In this document: piece after piece, positions 17,640-26,454 of the stretch
How the letters are laid out: each line of letters begins with the position of its first letter
Position numbering within the stretch: position 1 is the first letter of the stretch
From: JAPOUP01 sp965201085
GTDB lineage: Bacteria; Pseudomonadota; Alphaproteobacteria; Rhodobacterales; Rhodobacteraceae
DNA: 64,000 nucleotides
Assembly (NCBI GenBank): GCA_965201085.1
Contig: CBDAVS010000030.1
Span: 1 to 64,000 of the forward strand
Direction of reading: 5' to 3'
Translations under genes and position numbers: made by a program
Notes under the pieces: generated by a model
Told to the model about the DNA's origin: nothing
Database searches by the model: none
The model's input: only the letters and a program-made list of their open reading frames with translations

Positions 17640-18631
17640 GGGTTTTCAGGGTCCGGCGCGGACCGGGCCGACGTAGTCCTCCCTTTCGGGCTTTCCCGCC
17701 ATCGAAAGGTGGAAGGTGGCCCGGTCGGGGAAGACGAAGGTCCTCGGAAGCTCCCGCATCCGGTCCCGGCGGTGGAGACGCCGCTTCCGGCACGCCATCG
17801 CCTCCCGGACCCGTCCGCGGCCATGGCTGAGGGTCCCGTCGATGGGGAAGGCCGGCATGCGGAACGTCCCCGTGAGGTCCGGCGGACGGTTCTTTCCATG
17901 CCCGAAGCCGTGACCGAAGCCGTATCCGTCCCTTGCCTTCACCGTCCTGAAGGCCCCGTTCCCTGTCGCCCGCCCGCGGCGGGCGCACCGCATGGGCTCC
18001 ATCGGCGTCCCTTCGCTGGCGGGCGGGCCGGTGACCCGGGAGAACCTCCTCACGTTGCCTTTGCGGTCCGTCCCCCCATACCGGACCATGTTCACTTCCG
18101 GTCCGGGGCCGGCGTCGTCCGGGGGCATATGGTCCCGCCCGGACCTGTGCGTGACGCCCCTCGCCCTTTCGGACCTCTCCCGCGTCCACCCGGTTCCGCC
18201 GGCCCCGGACCGGCCGGACGGCGGTGCGTGGCCCCCCGGTTTCGCCACAGGCATGAAGCGGAGACCCCTTTCCCCGGCATGCCGGTGAAGGGGCCGTTCG
18301 ATGACGGTCCGTCCGCCGTGATCACCGCCTTCATGTGCGGATGCACAGGCGCCGCCGCGGGGAACCGGTGTCGGTGCGTCCCGCCGCCGTCCCTGCGCTC
18401 CCTGACGCGGCGGCGGCCGCACCCCGCTCTCCTCGGGGAGCGGTGGCCCGTCCGGTCGACGGGGATGGGGTGGTGGCCGCCGGGAACCGTCCAGCCCTCC
18501 GGCGCCCGCCCCGCCGCGGCGCCGCGTGGACTTTCCTGAAGGCGGGGCCGCGGGGGTCCACTTCGTCGAGCCGCTCGCGCATCCGCGTGTCCGACGGCGC
18601 CCCGTTCACGCCGAAGAGCGTCCGAAGGCGG
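17640..18631 (-). pseudogene. Decayed DDE transposase
   Basis: Read on the minus strand through several frames, fragments line up in order with one transposase type: LRTLFGVNGAPSDTRMRERLDEVDP, then VITADGPSSNGPFTGMPGKG, RFMPVAKPGGHAP, NGAFRTVKARDGYGFGHGFGHGKN and a C-terminal piece MRELPRTFVFPDRATFH. The reading frame changes several times, and the expected catalytic loops are not all present. The DNA is far richer in G and C than the host genes nearby. The right edge is cut by the truncated IS5-type copy at 18632. Confidence 0.6.
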
Positions 18632-19196
18632 CGGCGGTGTGAACCGTCATGACGACCGGCGTGCCGCCGGCGTCCACGATCAGGTGCCTTTTCCTCCCCT
18701 TCACCTTCCTGCCGGCGTGGTGGCCGCGGGGGCCGCCGCTCTCCGCGGTCCTCACCGACCGGCTGTCGACCGGGGCGGCGGCCGGCTCCGCGGATCGCCC
18801 CGGACACCGCCGCGCGAGGTTCCGGAGACGATGCGCGATACGCTCCGGGAGCCCGCTCCGCCGCCATGCGTGAAAATGGTTCCGGTCGGTGGAAAACGGT
18901 GGATATCCAGAGGGTGACGCGCGCCACCGGCATCCCGTGGACAGGATATACCGGCCCGCGCCGGACACCGACCGAAGGTCGACCCCGCGCGGCCGTCCCA
19001 TCCTTCCCCGCTTCGGCGGCATCGGCCCGATGACGGTCCATTCGGCGTCGGTCAGGTCGTTTTGACCGTGGTCGTCCGGGCGCTTATGGAGCTGTTGGGT
19101 GGTCCTGTCCCGGGGCATGGCTCTCTCCGTATCTGGGTGCGTTCACCAACCGGAATGCCACATCCTGCGGGACCACTCAGCTTATGGAACAAACTC
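18632..19196 (-). mobile_element. IS5-type element copy A, truncated
   Basis: Only the transposase-start half remains. The right inverted end (…GGAACAAACTC at 19196) is intact and the transposase begins at 19118. Residues follow copy B closely (LTDAEWTVIGPMPPKRGRMG, FHAWRRSGLPERI, GRKVKGRKRHLIVDAGGTP) up to MTVHTA, where homology stops at about 18632 and unrelated GC-rich sequence takes over. The second half and the left end are missing, so it cannot move by itself. Copy B lies directly beyond its right end, separated only by TAA. Confidence 0.85.
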
Positions 19197-19199
19197 TAA

Positions 19200-20205
19200 G
19201 AGTTTGAATCATAAGTCACTGATATGATCAAACCATTGTTTTTCATGGAGTTGACGCCCTCGCCACCCGCCTGAGCAGGAACCGGCAGGCGGCCAGCGTT
19301 CGTTCGTGCCTCACTCACGCCCGGACCGGTGGCGCGTGATGCCTCACCCCGGATGCCAGCGAGTTCTCGCTGAGCCTTTCGTAATCTTTCGACAGGCGGC
19401 GGCACCGGCCCATCCAGGCGAAGGTCCGCTCCACCACCCAGCGGCGGTAGAGAACCGTTAACCCTTCGACATACTTCGGTTTTTCGACGATCCTGATCAC
19501 GTCCGGCAACCCCATCCCCCCAGGCCGCTCCCGCAGCTTCGGACCCGGGTGGCCACCGTCGGCGAACAGCCTACACACCGTGGGCACCGTCTCCAGCAGC
19601 TCCGCGATCAGGTCCGGCGCCCCGTCCCGGTCCTGGATGTCGGCGGTGTGAACCGTCATGACGACCGGTGTGCCGTCGGCGTCCACGATCAGGTGCCTTT
19701 TCCTCCCCTTCACCCTCTTCCCGGCGTGGTGGCCGCGGGGCCCGCCGCTCTCCGTGGTCTTCACCGACTGGCTGTCGACCGGGGCGGCGGTCGGCTCCGC
19801 GGAGCGCCCCGGACACCGCCGCGCGAGGTCCCGGAGACGATGCACGATACGCTCCGGGAGCCCGCTCCGCCGCCATGCGTGAAAATAGTTCCGGTCGGTG
19901 GAAAACGGTGGATATCCAGAGGGTGACGCGCGCCACTGGCATCCTGTGGACAGGATATACCGGCCCGCGTCGAACACCGACCGAAGGTCGACCTCGCGCG
20001 GTCGTCCCATCCTTCCCCGCTTCGGCGGCATCGGCTCAATGATGGTCCATTCGGCGTCGGTCAGATCGTTTTGACTGTGGTCGTCCGGGCGCTTATGGAT
20101 CTGTTGGGTGGTCCTGTTCCAGGGCATGGCTCTCTCCGTATTTGGTTGCTTTCACCAACCGGAATGCCACATCCTGCGGGACCACTCAACTTATGGAACA
20201 AACTC
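19200..20205 (-). mobile_element. IS5-type (IS1031-like) element copy B, complete
   Basis: Element of 1006 bp with inverted ends GAGTTTGAATCATAAG at 19200 and GAGTTTGTTCCATAAG read inward from 20205. It is flanked on both sides by TAA (19197-19199 and 20206-20208), a three-base target duplication of the TNA kind seen in the IS1031 subgroup. It inserted exactly at the right edge of truncated copy A. One transposase frame is carried on the minus strand, with a premature stop near its end. Confidence 0.88.
19315..20127 (-). pseudogene. IS5-family transposase, C-terminal nonsense mutation
   Basis: The frame encodes 270 residues of an IS5-family DDE transposase: helix-turn-helix beginning LTDAEWTIIEPMPPKRGRMG, first Asp in APVDSQSVKTTE, second Asp in FADGGHPGPK, and Glu in VVERTFAWMGRCRRLSKDYERL. 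Compared with copy C, where the frame continues PLVRAGVRHERTLAACRF, this copy has TGA in place of the Gly codon GGA after PPVRA. About 20 residues are therefore lost (they read VRHERTLAACRF in frame). The catalytic residues are all before the stop, so some activity cannot be excluded. Confidence 0.75.
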
Positions 20206-20980
20206 TAAGCAGCGCGGCCGGGCATATGGCACGGTGCGCGAACACGCCGCTTCCGCTGGGCAAGAGAAACGCCGTCTCGGCTATGTCGGGGATGCTTTTT
20301 CCCGACCCCCGAGACGTTCCGCGGCCAGCGGTGCGGGTTTCTCGGCAGGTGCATGACTTCGCCGAAGCGTGTTGAGCATCCGACGCGGGACGAAAGGCCA
20401 AGCCGGGAGCGGGAGAACGCGATGGGCGGACGCTCCGGGAGAGCCCGTCACGGCGCACTCGGGTTCTTCCTGCGGCCACCGCTTTCCTCCCTGACGTGCG
20501 GCTTACGGTGATTCGCCCGCTCAGGGCCGTGCAGGCGAGCGGTGTGTCATTTTCGGACGAGGGTCGCGGGCGGACCAGCACAAACGCCGGTACGCGGCCG
20601 CTGGCGGATCTGTCCGGGTCACGCGCGGATCCCGCCCGGCAAGGTTTGAGAGCGTGATGGTGCCGGAGCGCTTTCCTGAACCGGCGATGGAGCGTCCTGC
20701 GCCGCCTAGGCTGGCGGCATAACGGGATTGAAGGCTTCTGCCATTGAAAGCGTTTGGCAGGGACCGCCGTCAGGCAGATGGTTCCGCGGTGTGTACAGTC
20801 CTGCGGATGCGGTGCGGCGTGTCCGGTCTTCATCGGCAGTGGTCCGTTCCTTCATCCAGCGCCGCTTTCGGCGACTGCTTGGACGACAGGCACCGGATCT
20901 CCTTCCGGTCCCGGCCTATCCGATCACTGCAGCGGAAAGGTGGCCCAAGACAAATCCGCCGGATCTGCCTATGGCTTGTG
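20206..20980. other. GC-rich stretch without an assignable gene
   Basis: The DNA between copy B and the BMP-type operon has long open frames on both strands, as expected from its high GC content, but no frame shows a family motif. It resembles the transposase fossils elsewhere in the window in composition, so eroded mobile DNA is the likeliest content. Confidence 0.45.
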
Positions 20981-21018
20981 TTGAAAAAATTCTTGATTGA
21001 AAAAATTTTCAGTATAAC
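20981..21018 (+). promoter_or_regulatory. AT-rich candidate promoter/operator of the BMP-type operon
   Basis: A sharply AT-rich block follows GC-rich debris. It contains TTGAAAAAATT twice-like (20981 and again in a half-inverted form ending TTTTCAG at 21012) and TATAAC at 21013-21018, about 39 bases before the start codon. TTGATT at 20993 could serve as a -35 box, but the spacer of 14 is short. The paired TTGAAAA/TTTTCA arms could be a binding site, perhaps for the SorC-type regulator at the end of the operon; this is inference. Confidence 0.4.
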
Positions 21019-21056
21019 ATCGAAGGTGATGAACTCATTGCAGGGGGATGTGCCGC

Positions 21057-22061
21057 ATGAATGGAATGAACCGAGGTCGTCTGATTGGGGCGATAGGTGT
21101 GTCATTGTCGTTGGTATTGGCGGCTCCGGCTGCCGCCGACGGCGAAAGCGTCGTTCTGGTGGCTACGCAAAAGGCCGGTGACCGCGGGCCAATAGACGGC
21201 TTGATCGACGGTCTCAGGCAGGCCGAAGCGGAATTCGGTGTTGAAACACGCTTCATCGAGGCACTGGATCCGGCGACCTACGAAAACACGCTGCGAACGC
21301 TGGCGCGGCGCGGAACCGATATTGTCGTGACAACGTTCTTCGCGATGGGCGCGACTGTGCAGACCGTCGCTCCTGAGTTTCCGGACACAAAGTTCGTGGT
21401 TATCGTAGCAGCACCCCACAACCCGCCGGTTCCCAATGCCCGGGTCGCAGGCTACGCGACGCAGGAGAATGCGTATCTAGCTGGTACCTTTGCGGCGTCC
21501 ATGACCGAAAGCGGCAGACTCGGCCTTATCGCTGGAGTGCCGCTGCCGTACGTTTGGGCGGATTACAATGCAATGGCCATGGCAGCCGTCAAAATAAATC
21601 CAGATGTCAGCATAACACCGGCCTTCGTCCAGTCTTTCGAGGATCCGGTGAAGGGCAAGGAAGTCGCGGCGGGCCTCTACGACCAGGGGATTGACGCCAT
21701 CTACACTGGCGCGGCGGCGAGTGACATCGGTGTTGTCGAAGCCGCCGATGAAATGGGCCTCACAGTGATTGTCGCGTCTCCGCCACTTGTGGACCAGGCC
21801 CCGGACAACGTTGGCTTTGTAGCGTCATTCGAATGGGCCCGGACAATGATGATCGAGGTCGAAAACGCCATCTCCGACGATTTTAAATCCGGCTTCCGTG
21901 TCGGTGGGATTGGAAGCGGTGAAATCGTGATGACCTTCTCGGATGACTATTCCGCGGCAAATCCGGGGGCCGCCGGTGCGCGGGCGGCGACCGAGGCCGC
22001 CTTTGCGGAAATCAGGTCTGGTGCACTCGACGTGCCCTATGACGAAACCGAGCCGAATTGA
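21057..22061 (+). CDS. BMP-family ABC transporter substrate-binding protein
   Basis: Periplasmic binding protein of 334 residues of the basic-membrane-protein (PnrA-like) family, which mostly binds purine nucleosides or related compounds. A Sec signal peptide occupies residues 1-27 (LIGAIGVSLSLVLAAPAAADG), with no lipobox Cys. The body shows GPIDGLIDGLRQAEAEFG, NARVAGYATQENAYLAGTFAA and GLYDQGIDAIYTGAAASDIGVVEAA, the pattern of this fold. I chose the ATG at 21057 because GCAGGGGG lies nine bases upstream; an ATG at 21048 touches that site. It is the first gene of a full importer operon. Confidence 0.87.
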   Translation: MNGMNRGRLIGAIGVSLSLVLAAPAAADGESVVLVATQKAGDRGPIDGLIDGLRQAEAEFGVETRFIEALDPATYENTLRTLARRGTDIVVTTFFAMGATVQTVAPEFPDTKFVVIVAAPHNPPVPNARVAGYATQENAYLAGTFAASMTESGRLGLIAGVPLPYVWADYNAMAMAAVKINPDVSITPAFVQSFEDPVKGKEVAAGLYDQGIDAIYTGAAASDIGVVEAADEMGLTVIVASPPLVDQAPDNVGFVASFEWARTMMIEVENAISDDFKSGFRVGGIGSGEIVMTFSDDYSAANPGAAGARAATEAAFAEIRSGALDVPYDETEPN

Positions 22062-22129
22062 TCCCGTCCTGAGTGTGGTGCAGGGTAACCTGCCATGCGT
22101 CACATTCCTCGTGCGCAGTTGCCGAACCG

Positions 22130-23647
22130 ATGCAGCCAGCTCTCCGTTGCCAGAATATCGATGTGCGTTTCGGCGCGGTCAATGCGCTCAAAGACGTTTC
22201 GGTAAGATTCGAAGCGGGCAAAATCCACGCATTGCTTGGACAGAACGGCGCGGGCAAGTCCACTATCGCCCGCGTCATTTCCGGGGTACTGTCACCGCAG
22301 AACGGGTCTTTGGAGATTCTTGGGCAATCGGTGACGCCGGGAGACACGGCAGCGACACAGGCCGCCGGGCTGGATGTCGTTCACCAGCGATTTGCCCTGC
22401 CGCCCACCTTCTCGGTCGCGGAGGCGCTGGAATTCGCGTCGGTCCGGAAAATGGGGGGGCGTTTCTACACCAGGCGGGCAGTCGAAACGGCTTGGAAAGA
22501 CCGTCTGGACGAGGCACGGATCAACGTTGATCCCAGGGCCAGACTCTCCACACTTCCGGTCGAAACGGCACAATCCATCGAAATAGTCCGGGCCTTGGCC
22601 AATGACGCAAAGGTTCTGGTTCTGGACGAGCCGACGGCGCTTCTGTCGCCGCCGGCGATCACCGCGCTATTCGACAAATTGCACAGGTTGCGAAACAGTG
22701 GTGTCACGCTGGTCGTCATCCTGCACAAGCTCAGGGAAGTGATGGATATCGCCGATACGGTTACAATCCTGCGCAGCGGCGCACTGGTGCTTGGACCGAA
22801 GCCAATGGCGGATATGACGGATAGGCGGATCAGCGAAGCCATGATCGGAACGGCGGCTACACATGGTCTGGCCTCGCGGCAGGCGCCGGGAGCCACAGCC
22901 ACGACTTCCTTGCTCCGGTTTGACACTGTGAGTTCGCGGAACGAAGGGGGTGAAGTAGGATTGAAAGATATCAGCTTCGATCTCAAGGTCGGGGAAATTC
23001 TGGGTGTCGCCGGGGTCGAGGGAAATGGCCAGCGGGCGCTGGCCGAGATATTCGCCGGACTCCGTCATCCGATTGCGGGAAATCTGTTTCTGGCCGATGA
23101 AAATGTGACGGATCTTTCGGTTTCGCAGAGACGCAGGCGGGGCCTGCGGGCTGTTCCCTTTGACAGGATGACGGAAGGGTCAAGCCTAACGTTGTCACTT
23201 TGGGAGAATACAAAGACATGGATGGCCCGGACTTTTCGCAAGGGTCCGTGGCCAAATGTCAGTTTGCGCGAGATTCAGGACGAATCGCGCCGTGCTCTGG
23301 ATCACTTTGGTGTGATCTATGAAACTCCCGATCAACCGGCCGGGACGTTATCGGGCGGGAACCTGCAGCGCGTCATTCTTGCGCGGGAATTGACAGGGCG
23401 GGTCACGGCCCTCCTTGCCGCCCAGCCCACACGCGGACTGGATTTCGGTGCGACAAACTTTGTCTGGAATGAACTGGACCGCGTGCGCCGGCGGGGAGCC
23501 GCGGTCATCCTGATCTCCTCTGACCTGGATGAACTCTTTGGCATCTGTGACCGCATCATAGTGATGCGGAGCGGCCGGATCACGGGCTCGTTCCAGCCGC
23601 CATACGCAGCTGGTAAAATCGGCGCCGCCATGGTCGGAACGCTGTGA
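22130..23647 (+). CDS. BMP-type ABC transporter ATPase with two nucleotide-binding domains
   Basis: Double ATPase of 505 residues (NupO/YufO and RbsA-like). The first domain has Walker A LLGQNGAGKSTI and the pair VLVLDEPTALLSP. Its signature is weak (LSTLPVETAQSIEIVRAL), which is normal for this family. The second domain has GVAGVEGNGQRALAEIFAG in place of a canonical Walker A, signature LSGGNLQRVILAREL, and a Walker B region reading AAQPTRGLDFGA. One degenerate site is typical of the family. I place the start at 22130 (MQPALRCQ), about 69 bases after the binding-protein stop. Confidence 0.87.
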   Translation: MQPALRCQNIDVRFGAVNALKDVSVRFEAGKIHALLGQNGAGKSTIARVISGVLSPQNGSLEILGQSVTPGDTAATQAAGLDVVHQRFALPPTFSVAEALEFASVRKMGGRFYTRRAVETAWKDRLDEARINVDPRARLSTLPVETAQSIEIVRALANDAKVLVLDEPTALLSPPAITALFDKLHRLRNSGVTLVVILHKLREVMDIADTVTILRSGALVLGPKPMADMTDRRISEAMIGTAATHGLASRQAPGATATTSLLRFDTVSSRNEGGEVGLKDISFDLKVGEILGVAGVEGNGQRALAEIFAGLRHPIAGNLFLADENVTDLSVSQRRRRGLRAVPFDRMTEGSSLTLSLWENTKTWMARTFRKGPWPNVSLREIQDESRRALDHFGVIYETPDQPAGTLSGGNLQRVILARELTGRVTALLAAQPTRGLDFGATNFVWNELDRVRRRGAAVILISSDLDELFGICDRIIVMRSGRITGSFQPPYAAGKIGAAMVGTL

Positions 23648-24654
23648 CGAATCTGGCGCACCGCGCCCTGAGCGCACTTCTTCCCATAGTCGCGGCCTTT
23701 GCGCTGAGCGCATTGCTGTTCGCCACCGCGGGCTATGACCTAGCTGATGTCCTGCTCGGTGTGATCGAAGGCGCGATCACCGGTTTTGGCTCTTTCTGGC
23801 AAACGCTCCGTTGGTCAATGCCTTTGCTGTTGATCGCCCTAGGCTTTCTGTTCGCGCTGCGGGCGGGCGAGTTCAATATCGGCGGTCAGGGGCAGATGAT
23901 GATGGGGGGACTGGGAGCGGTGACGGTTGCGCTCCTGATACCCGGGCCTGCATGGATGGTTGTGCCAGCCGCGATTCTGGTCGGCATGGTCTTCGGCGCG
24001 TCATGGTCGCTTCTGGCCGGTGTTCTTAAGGTCCGGTTCGGTGCCGATGAGGTCATAGTGACCCTGATGCTCAACTTCATTGCTGCGCTATTTGTGTCTT
24101 GGGTCACCACCGGACCGCTCAAGGATCCCGCCGTCCGGGGCGAAACGGCCTCCACACCGACCGTTGACAGCGCACTGCGCCTGAGTGGAGGCGATGGCAT
24201 GTCGGTACCGCTTTTAATGATGATCGCATTCGCCACACTATGTGCGTGGATTCTGGCGGAACGCAGCGGAATCGGCCTGCAGATTCGCTATGTCGGAGAA
24301 GCGCGGAAGGCGGCCGAATGGCAAGGGATGAGAGTGCGTCGGCTCAAACTCATCGCCTATGCGCTTGCCGGCCTCTTCGCCGGGCTTGCCGGTGCGTTCG
24401 AGGTGCTGGGTCCCAACGGACGACTTGTCACCGGGGCGACGCCTACAATAGGTTTCACGGCCATTGTCGTGACGATTGTCGGCCTTTCACGTGTGCCAGG
24501 GATTTTCATGGCAGCCCTTCTGTTCGGTGGCCTTCAGGCGGCGGTCCTTTTTTTGCCGATCGTCTCGGACTTACCGGGCTCGGGGCTGAATATCCTCGAA
24601 GGCATGATCGCAATGCTCGTCACCGCAGAACTGATACGGCGCAGGAAACGCTGA
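23644..24654 (+). CDS. BMP-type ABC transporter permease (first)
   Basis: Membrane permease of 336 residues of the branched-chain amino acid/ribose permease fold (BPD_transp_2). It starts at GTG, which overlaps the ATPase stop as GTGA. Seven or more spans are visible. The landmarks LRAGEFNIGGQGQMMMGGLGA and NPxx-like GMRVRRLKLIAYALAGLFAGLAG are those of NupP/YufP. It forms a heterodimer with the next gene product. Confidence 0.88.
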   Translation: MTNLAHRALSALLPIVAAFALSALLFATAGYDLADVLLGVIEGAITGFGSFWQTLRWSMPLLLIALGFLFALRAGEFNIGGQGQMMMGGLGAVTVALLIPGPAWMVVPAAILVGMVFGASWSLLAGVLKVRFGADEVIVTLMLNFIAALFVSWVTTGPLKDPAVRGETASTPTVDSALRLSGGDGMSVPLLMMIAFATLCAWILAERSGIGLQIRYVGEARKAAEWQGMRVRRLKLIAYALAGLFAGLAGAFEVLGPNGRLVTGATPTIGFTAIVVTIVGLSRVPGIFMAALLFGGLQAAVLFLPIVSDLPGSGLNILEGMIAMLVTAELIRRRKR

Positions 24655-24659
24655 GAACG

Positions 24660-25559
24660 ATGGAATTTCTCGACCAATTCACCGTAACCACCCTGCGCGC
24701 CTCGACTCCGATCGTGTTGGCCGCCGTAGCCGGGCTGTTCTCGATCCGAGCAGGAATCTTCCATCTGGGTATCGAAGGACTGATGTTGGCAGCGGCCTTC
24801 GCCGCCGTCGCCGCCGGAACCGTAAGCGGCTCGGTCTGGTTCGGTCTGGCCGCAGCGATCGCCGTCAGCCTGGCGCTGTCGGCGCTTTACTGGGTGGTCA
24901 TCGACCGGCTCAAGGCGGATGCGGTCATCGCGGGGCTCGGTCTCACCACACTCTGCGTCGGCGGGACCTCCTACGCCATGCAGGTTCTATTTGACCAGCG
25001 CGGCCAGATGGCCTCGGCAGTTCGGCTGCCGCGCCCTGTCACTGGCCCGCACGAGGGTGTTTGGGCGCTTGTATCCGAATTGACGGTCATAACCTGGATC
25101 ACACCGTTGCTGGTCGTGGTTGCATGGATCATTCTGCGCCGGTCGCGTCTTGGACTGCAGATCGCCGCTGTCGGTGACTACAGCTATGGAGCTGACGCGG
25201 CGGGCGTGAACCAATCCCAGGTCAGATTCTACGCGCTATTGATCACTGGCGTGGGATGTGGAATTGCCGGCACCCAACTGGCTGTGGGGGATGTGGCGGG
25301 CTTTTCGGAGAACATGACCAACGGCCGTGGATTCTTCGCCCTTGCCGCCATGTTGTTCGGCGGGTTTTCGGTGATATACACGGCGCTGGCCGGACTGTTC
25401 TTTGGATTTGCGGACGCCTTCGGGATTTTCATGCAGATTTTCAACCGATCCGGCCTGCCGGTTCAATTCGTCCTGATGGCGCCCTTCGTTCTAACCATCG
25501 CGATCGTCACACTCTCCGGGTATTTCAAGCGCATAGGTGCCGGACATGACAGCACCTGA
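24660..25559 (+). CDS. BMP-type ABC transporter permease (second)
   Basis: Membrane permease of 299 residues, partner of the preceding gene (NupQ/YufQ type). The conserved early segment is FSIRAGIFHLGIEGLMLAAA; later RSRLGLQIAAVGDYSYGADAAGVN is the cytoplasmic coupling loop. The start at 24660 lies five bases after the first permease stop. A longer open frame to the left overlaps that gene fully and is not needed. Its end overlaps the esterase start by 14 bases, so the whole set is one transcript. Confidence 0.87.
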   Translation: MEFLDQFTVTTLRASTPIVLAAVAGLFSIRAGIFHLGIEGLMLAAAFAAVAAGTVSGSVWFGLAAAIAVSLALSALYWVVIDRLKADAVIAGLGLTTLCVGGTSYAMQVLFDQRGQMASAVRLPRPVTGPHEGVWALVSELTVITWITPLLVVVAWIILRRSRLGLQIAAVGDYSYGADAAGVNQSQVRFYALLITGVGCGIAGTQLAVGDVAGFSENMTNGRGFFALAAMLFGGFSVIYTALAGLFFGFADAFGIFMQIFNRSGLPVQFVLMAPFVLTIAIVTLSGYFKRIGAGHDST

Positions 25560-26445
25560 CATCAGCGCGCGCGCCAAAGAGATAGAACGGCAGTTCCGGT
25601 CAATGGGTAAACCTACTGATTTTGATCTGCGACAGGAGCGCCGGAATACCAGAGACGCCCATGTTCTGACCGGCGTGCCGCAGAACGTTTTGATGGAATG
25701 GGAGACCATTGCAGGGCTTCGGTGTATCCGCATGCGGCCCGGAACAGCGCGCCCAGACCGCGGGATCGTCTTCCTTCATGGCGGCGCCTACTGCCTGATG
25801 TCCGCCATGACCCACCATCGGTTTGGCGGCCATATCGCGAATGCAACCTCATCCGAAGTGATCGTACCCGACTACTCTCTCGCCCCGGAGGCGCCGTTTC
25901 CCGCGGCCCGGGACGAATGCCTGGCGGTTGTTGCGGAACGCCGGGCACACGGCCCCGAAACGCTCGTTCTGGCAGGTGACAGTGCGGGGGGAGGGTTAGC
26001 GCTGTCAGTGACCTGCGCGATCAGGGACAGGGGTGCGGACCTGCCCGACGCGCTGGTGCTGATGTCGCCCTGGCTGGACCTGACGCTTTCCGGGGATAGG
26101 ATCAGGGCAGGCATGATCGAAGATCCCATCCTGTCCCTGCGAAACCTGACGGCTATGGCCGACCTGTATCGAGGCGAACGGAGCGCCTCCGACGTGCAGG
26201 TATCACCACTATTCGCCAATCTGCACGGGCTACCGCCCACATTGGCGCAAAGTGCCGAATATGACCTGCTGCGGGAAGATGTCGAGCGCCTTGTGGAGTT
26301 GTGGCCAAAGGACGGAACGCTTGAAATCCAACGGCACGCGGGCATGCTTCATTCATTTCAGATGTTCGCCGGAGACATGCCCGAAGCGGATCGGGCGATC
26401 GCCGATATCTCGAAATTTCTGGAAATGCTCGAAACCGAAGGCTGA
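25546..26445 (+). CDS. Alpha/beta hydrolase, HSL-type esterase
   Basis: Cytoplasmic esterase of 299 residues in the hormone-sensitive-lipase family. The oxyanion loop is FLHGGAYCLMS, the nucleophile Ser lies in LAGDSAGGGLAL, the acid is the Asp in SAEYDLLREDVERL and the His lies in AGMLHSFQMFAG, so all catalytic residues are present. The ATG at 25546 overlaps the permease end by 14 bases; an upstream ATG at 25537 is possible. Placement in an importer operon suggests that it removes an acyl or lactone group from the imported compound. The substrate is unknown. Confidence 0.82.
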   Translation: MTAPDISARAKEIERQFRSMGKPTDFDLRQERRNTRDAHVLTGVPQNVLMEWETIAGLRCIRMRPGTARPDRGIVFLHGGAYCLMSAMTHHRFGGHIANATSSEVIVPDYSLAPEAPFPAARDECLAVVAERRAHGPETLVLAGDSAGGGLALSVTCAIRDRGADLPDALVLMSPWLDLTLSGDRIRAGMIEDPILSLRNLTAMADLYRGERSASDVQVSPLFANLHGLPPTLAQSAEYDLLREDVERLVELWPKDGTLEIQRHAGMLHSFQMFAGDMPEADRAIADISKFLEMLETEG

Positions 26446-26454
26446 GTTTCCGGA

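Noticed and set aside
17529..18539. Open frame of 336 codons on the plus strand in GC-rich DNA
   Set aside because: The minus strand contains ordered transposase pieces. The plus frame is Pro/Arg/Gly-rich without a domain.
24240..24659. N-terminal extension of the second BMP-type permease to 24240
   Set aside because: The extra 140 codons overlap the first permease completely, are not membrane-like, and the proper start at 24660 begins the family homology.
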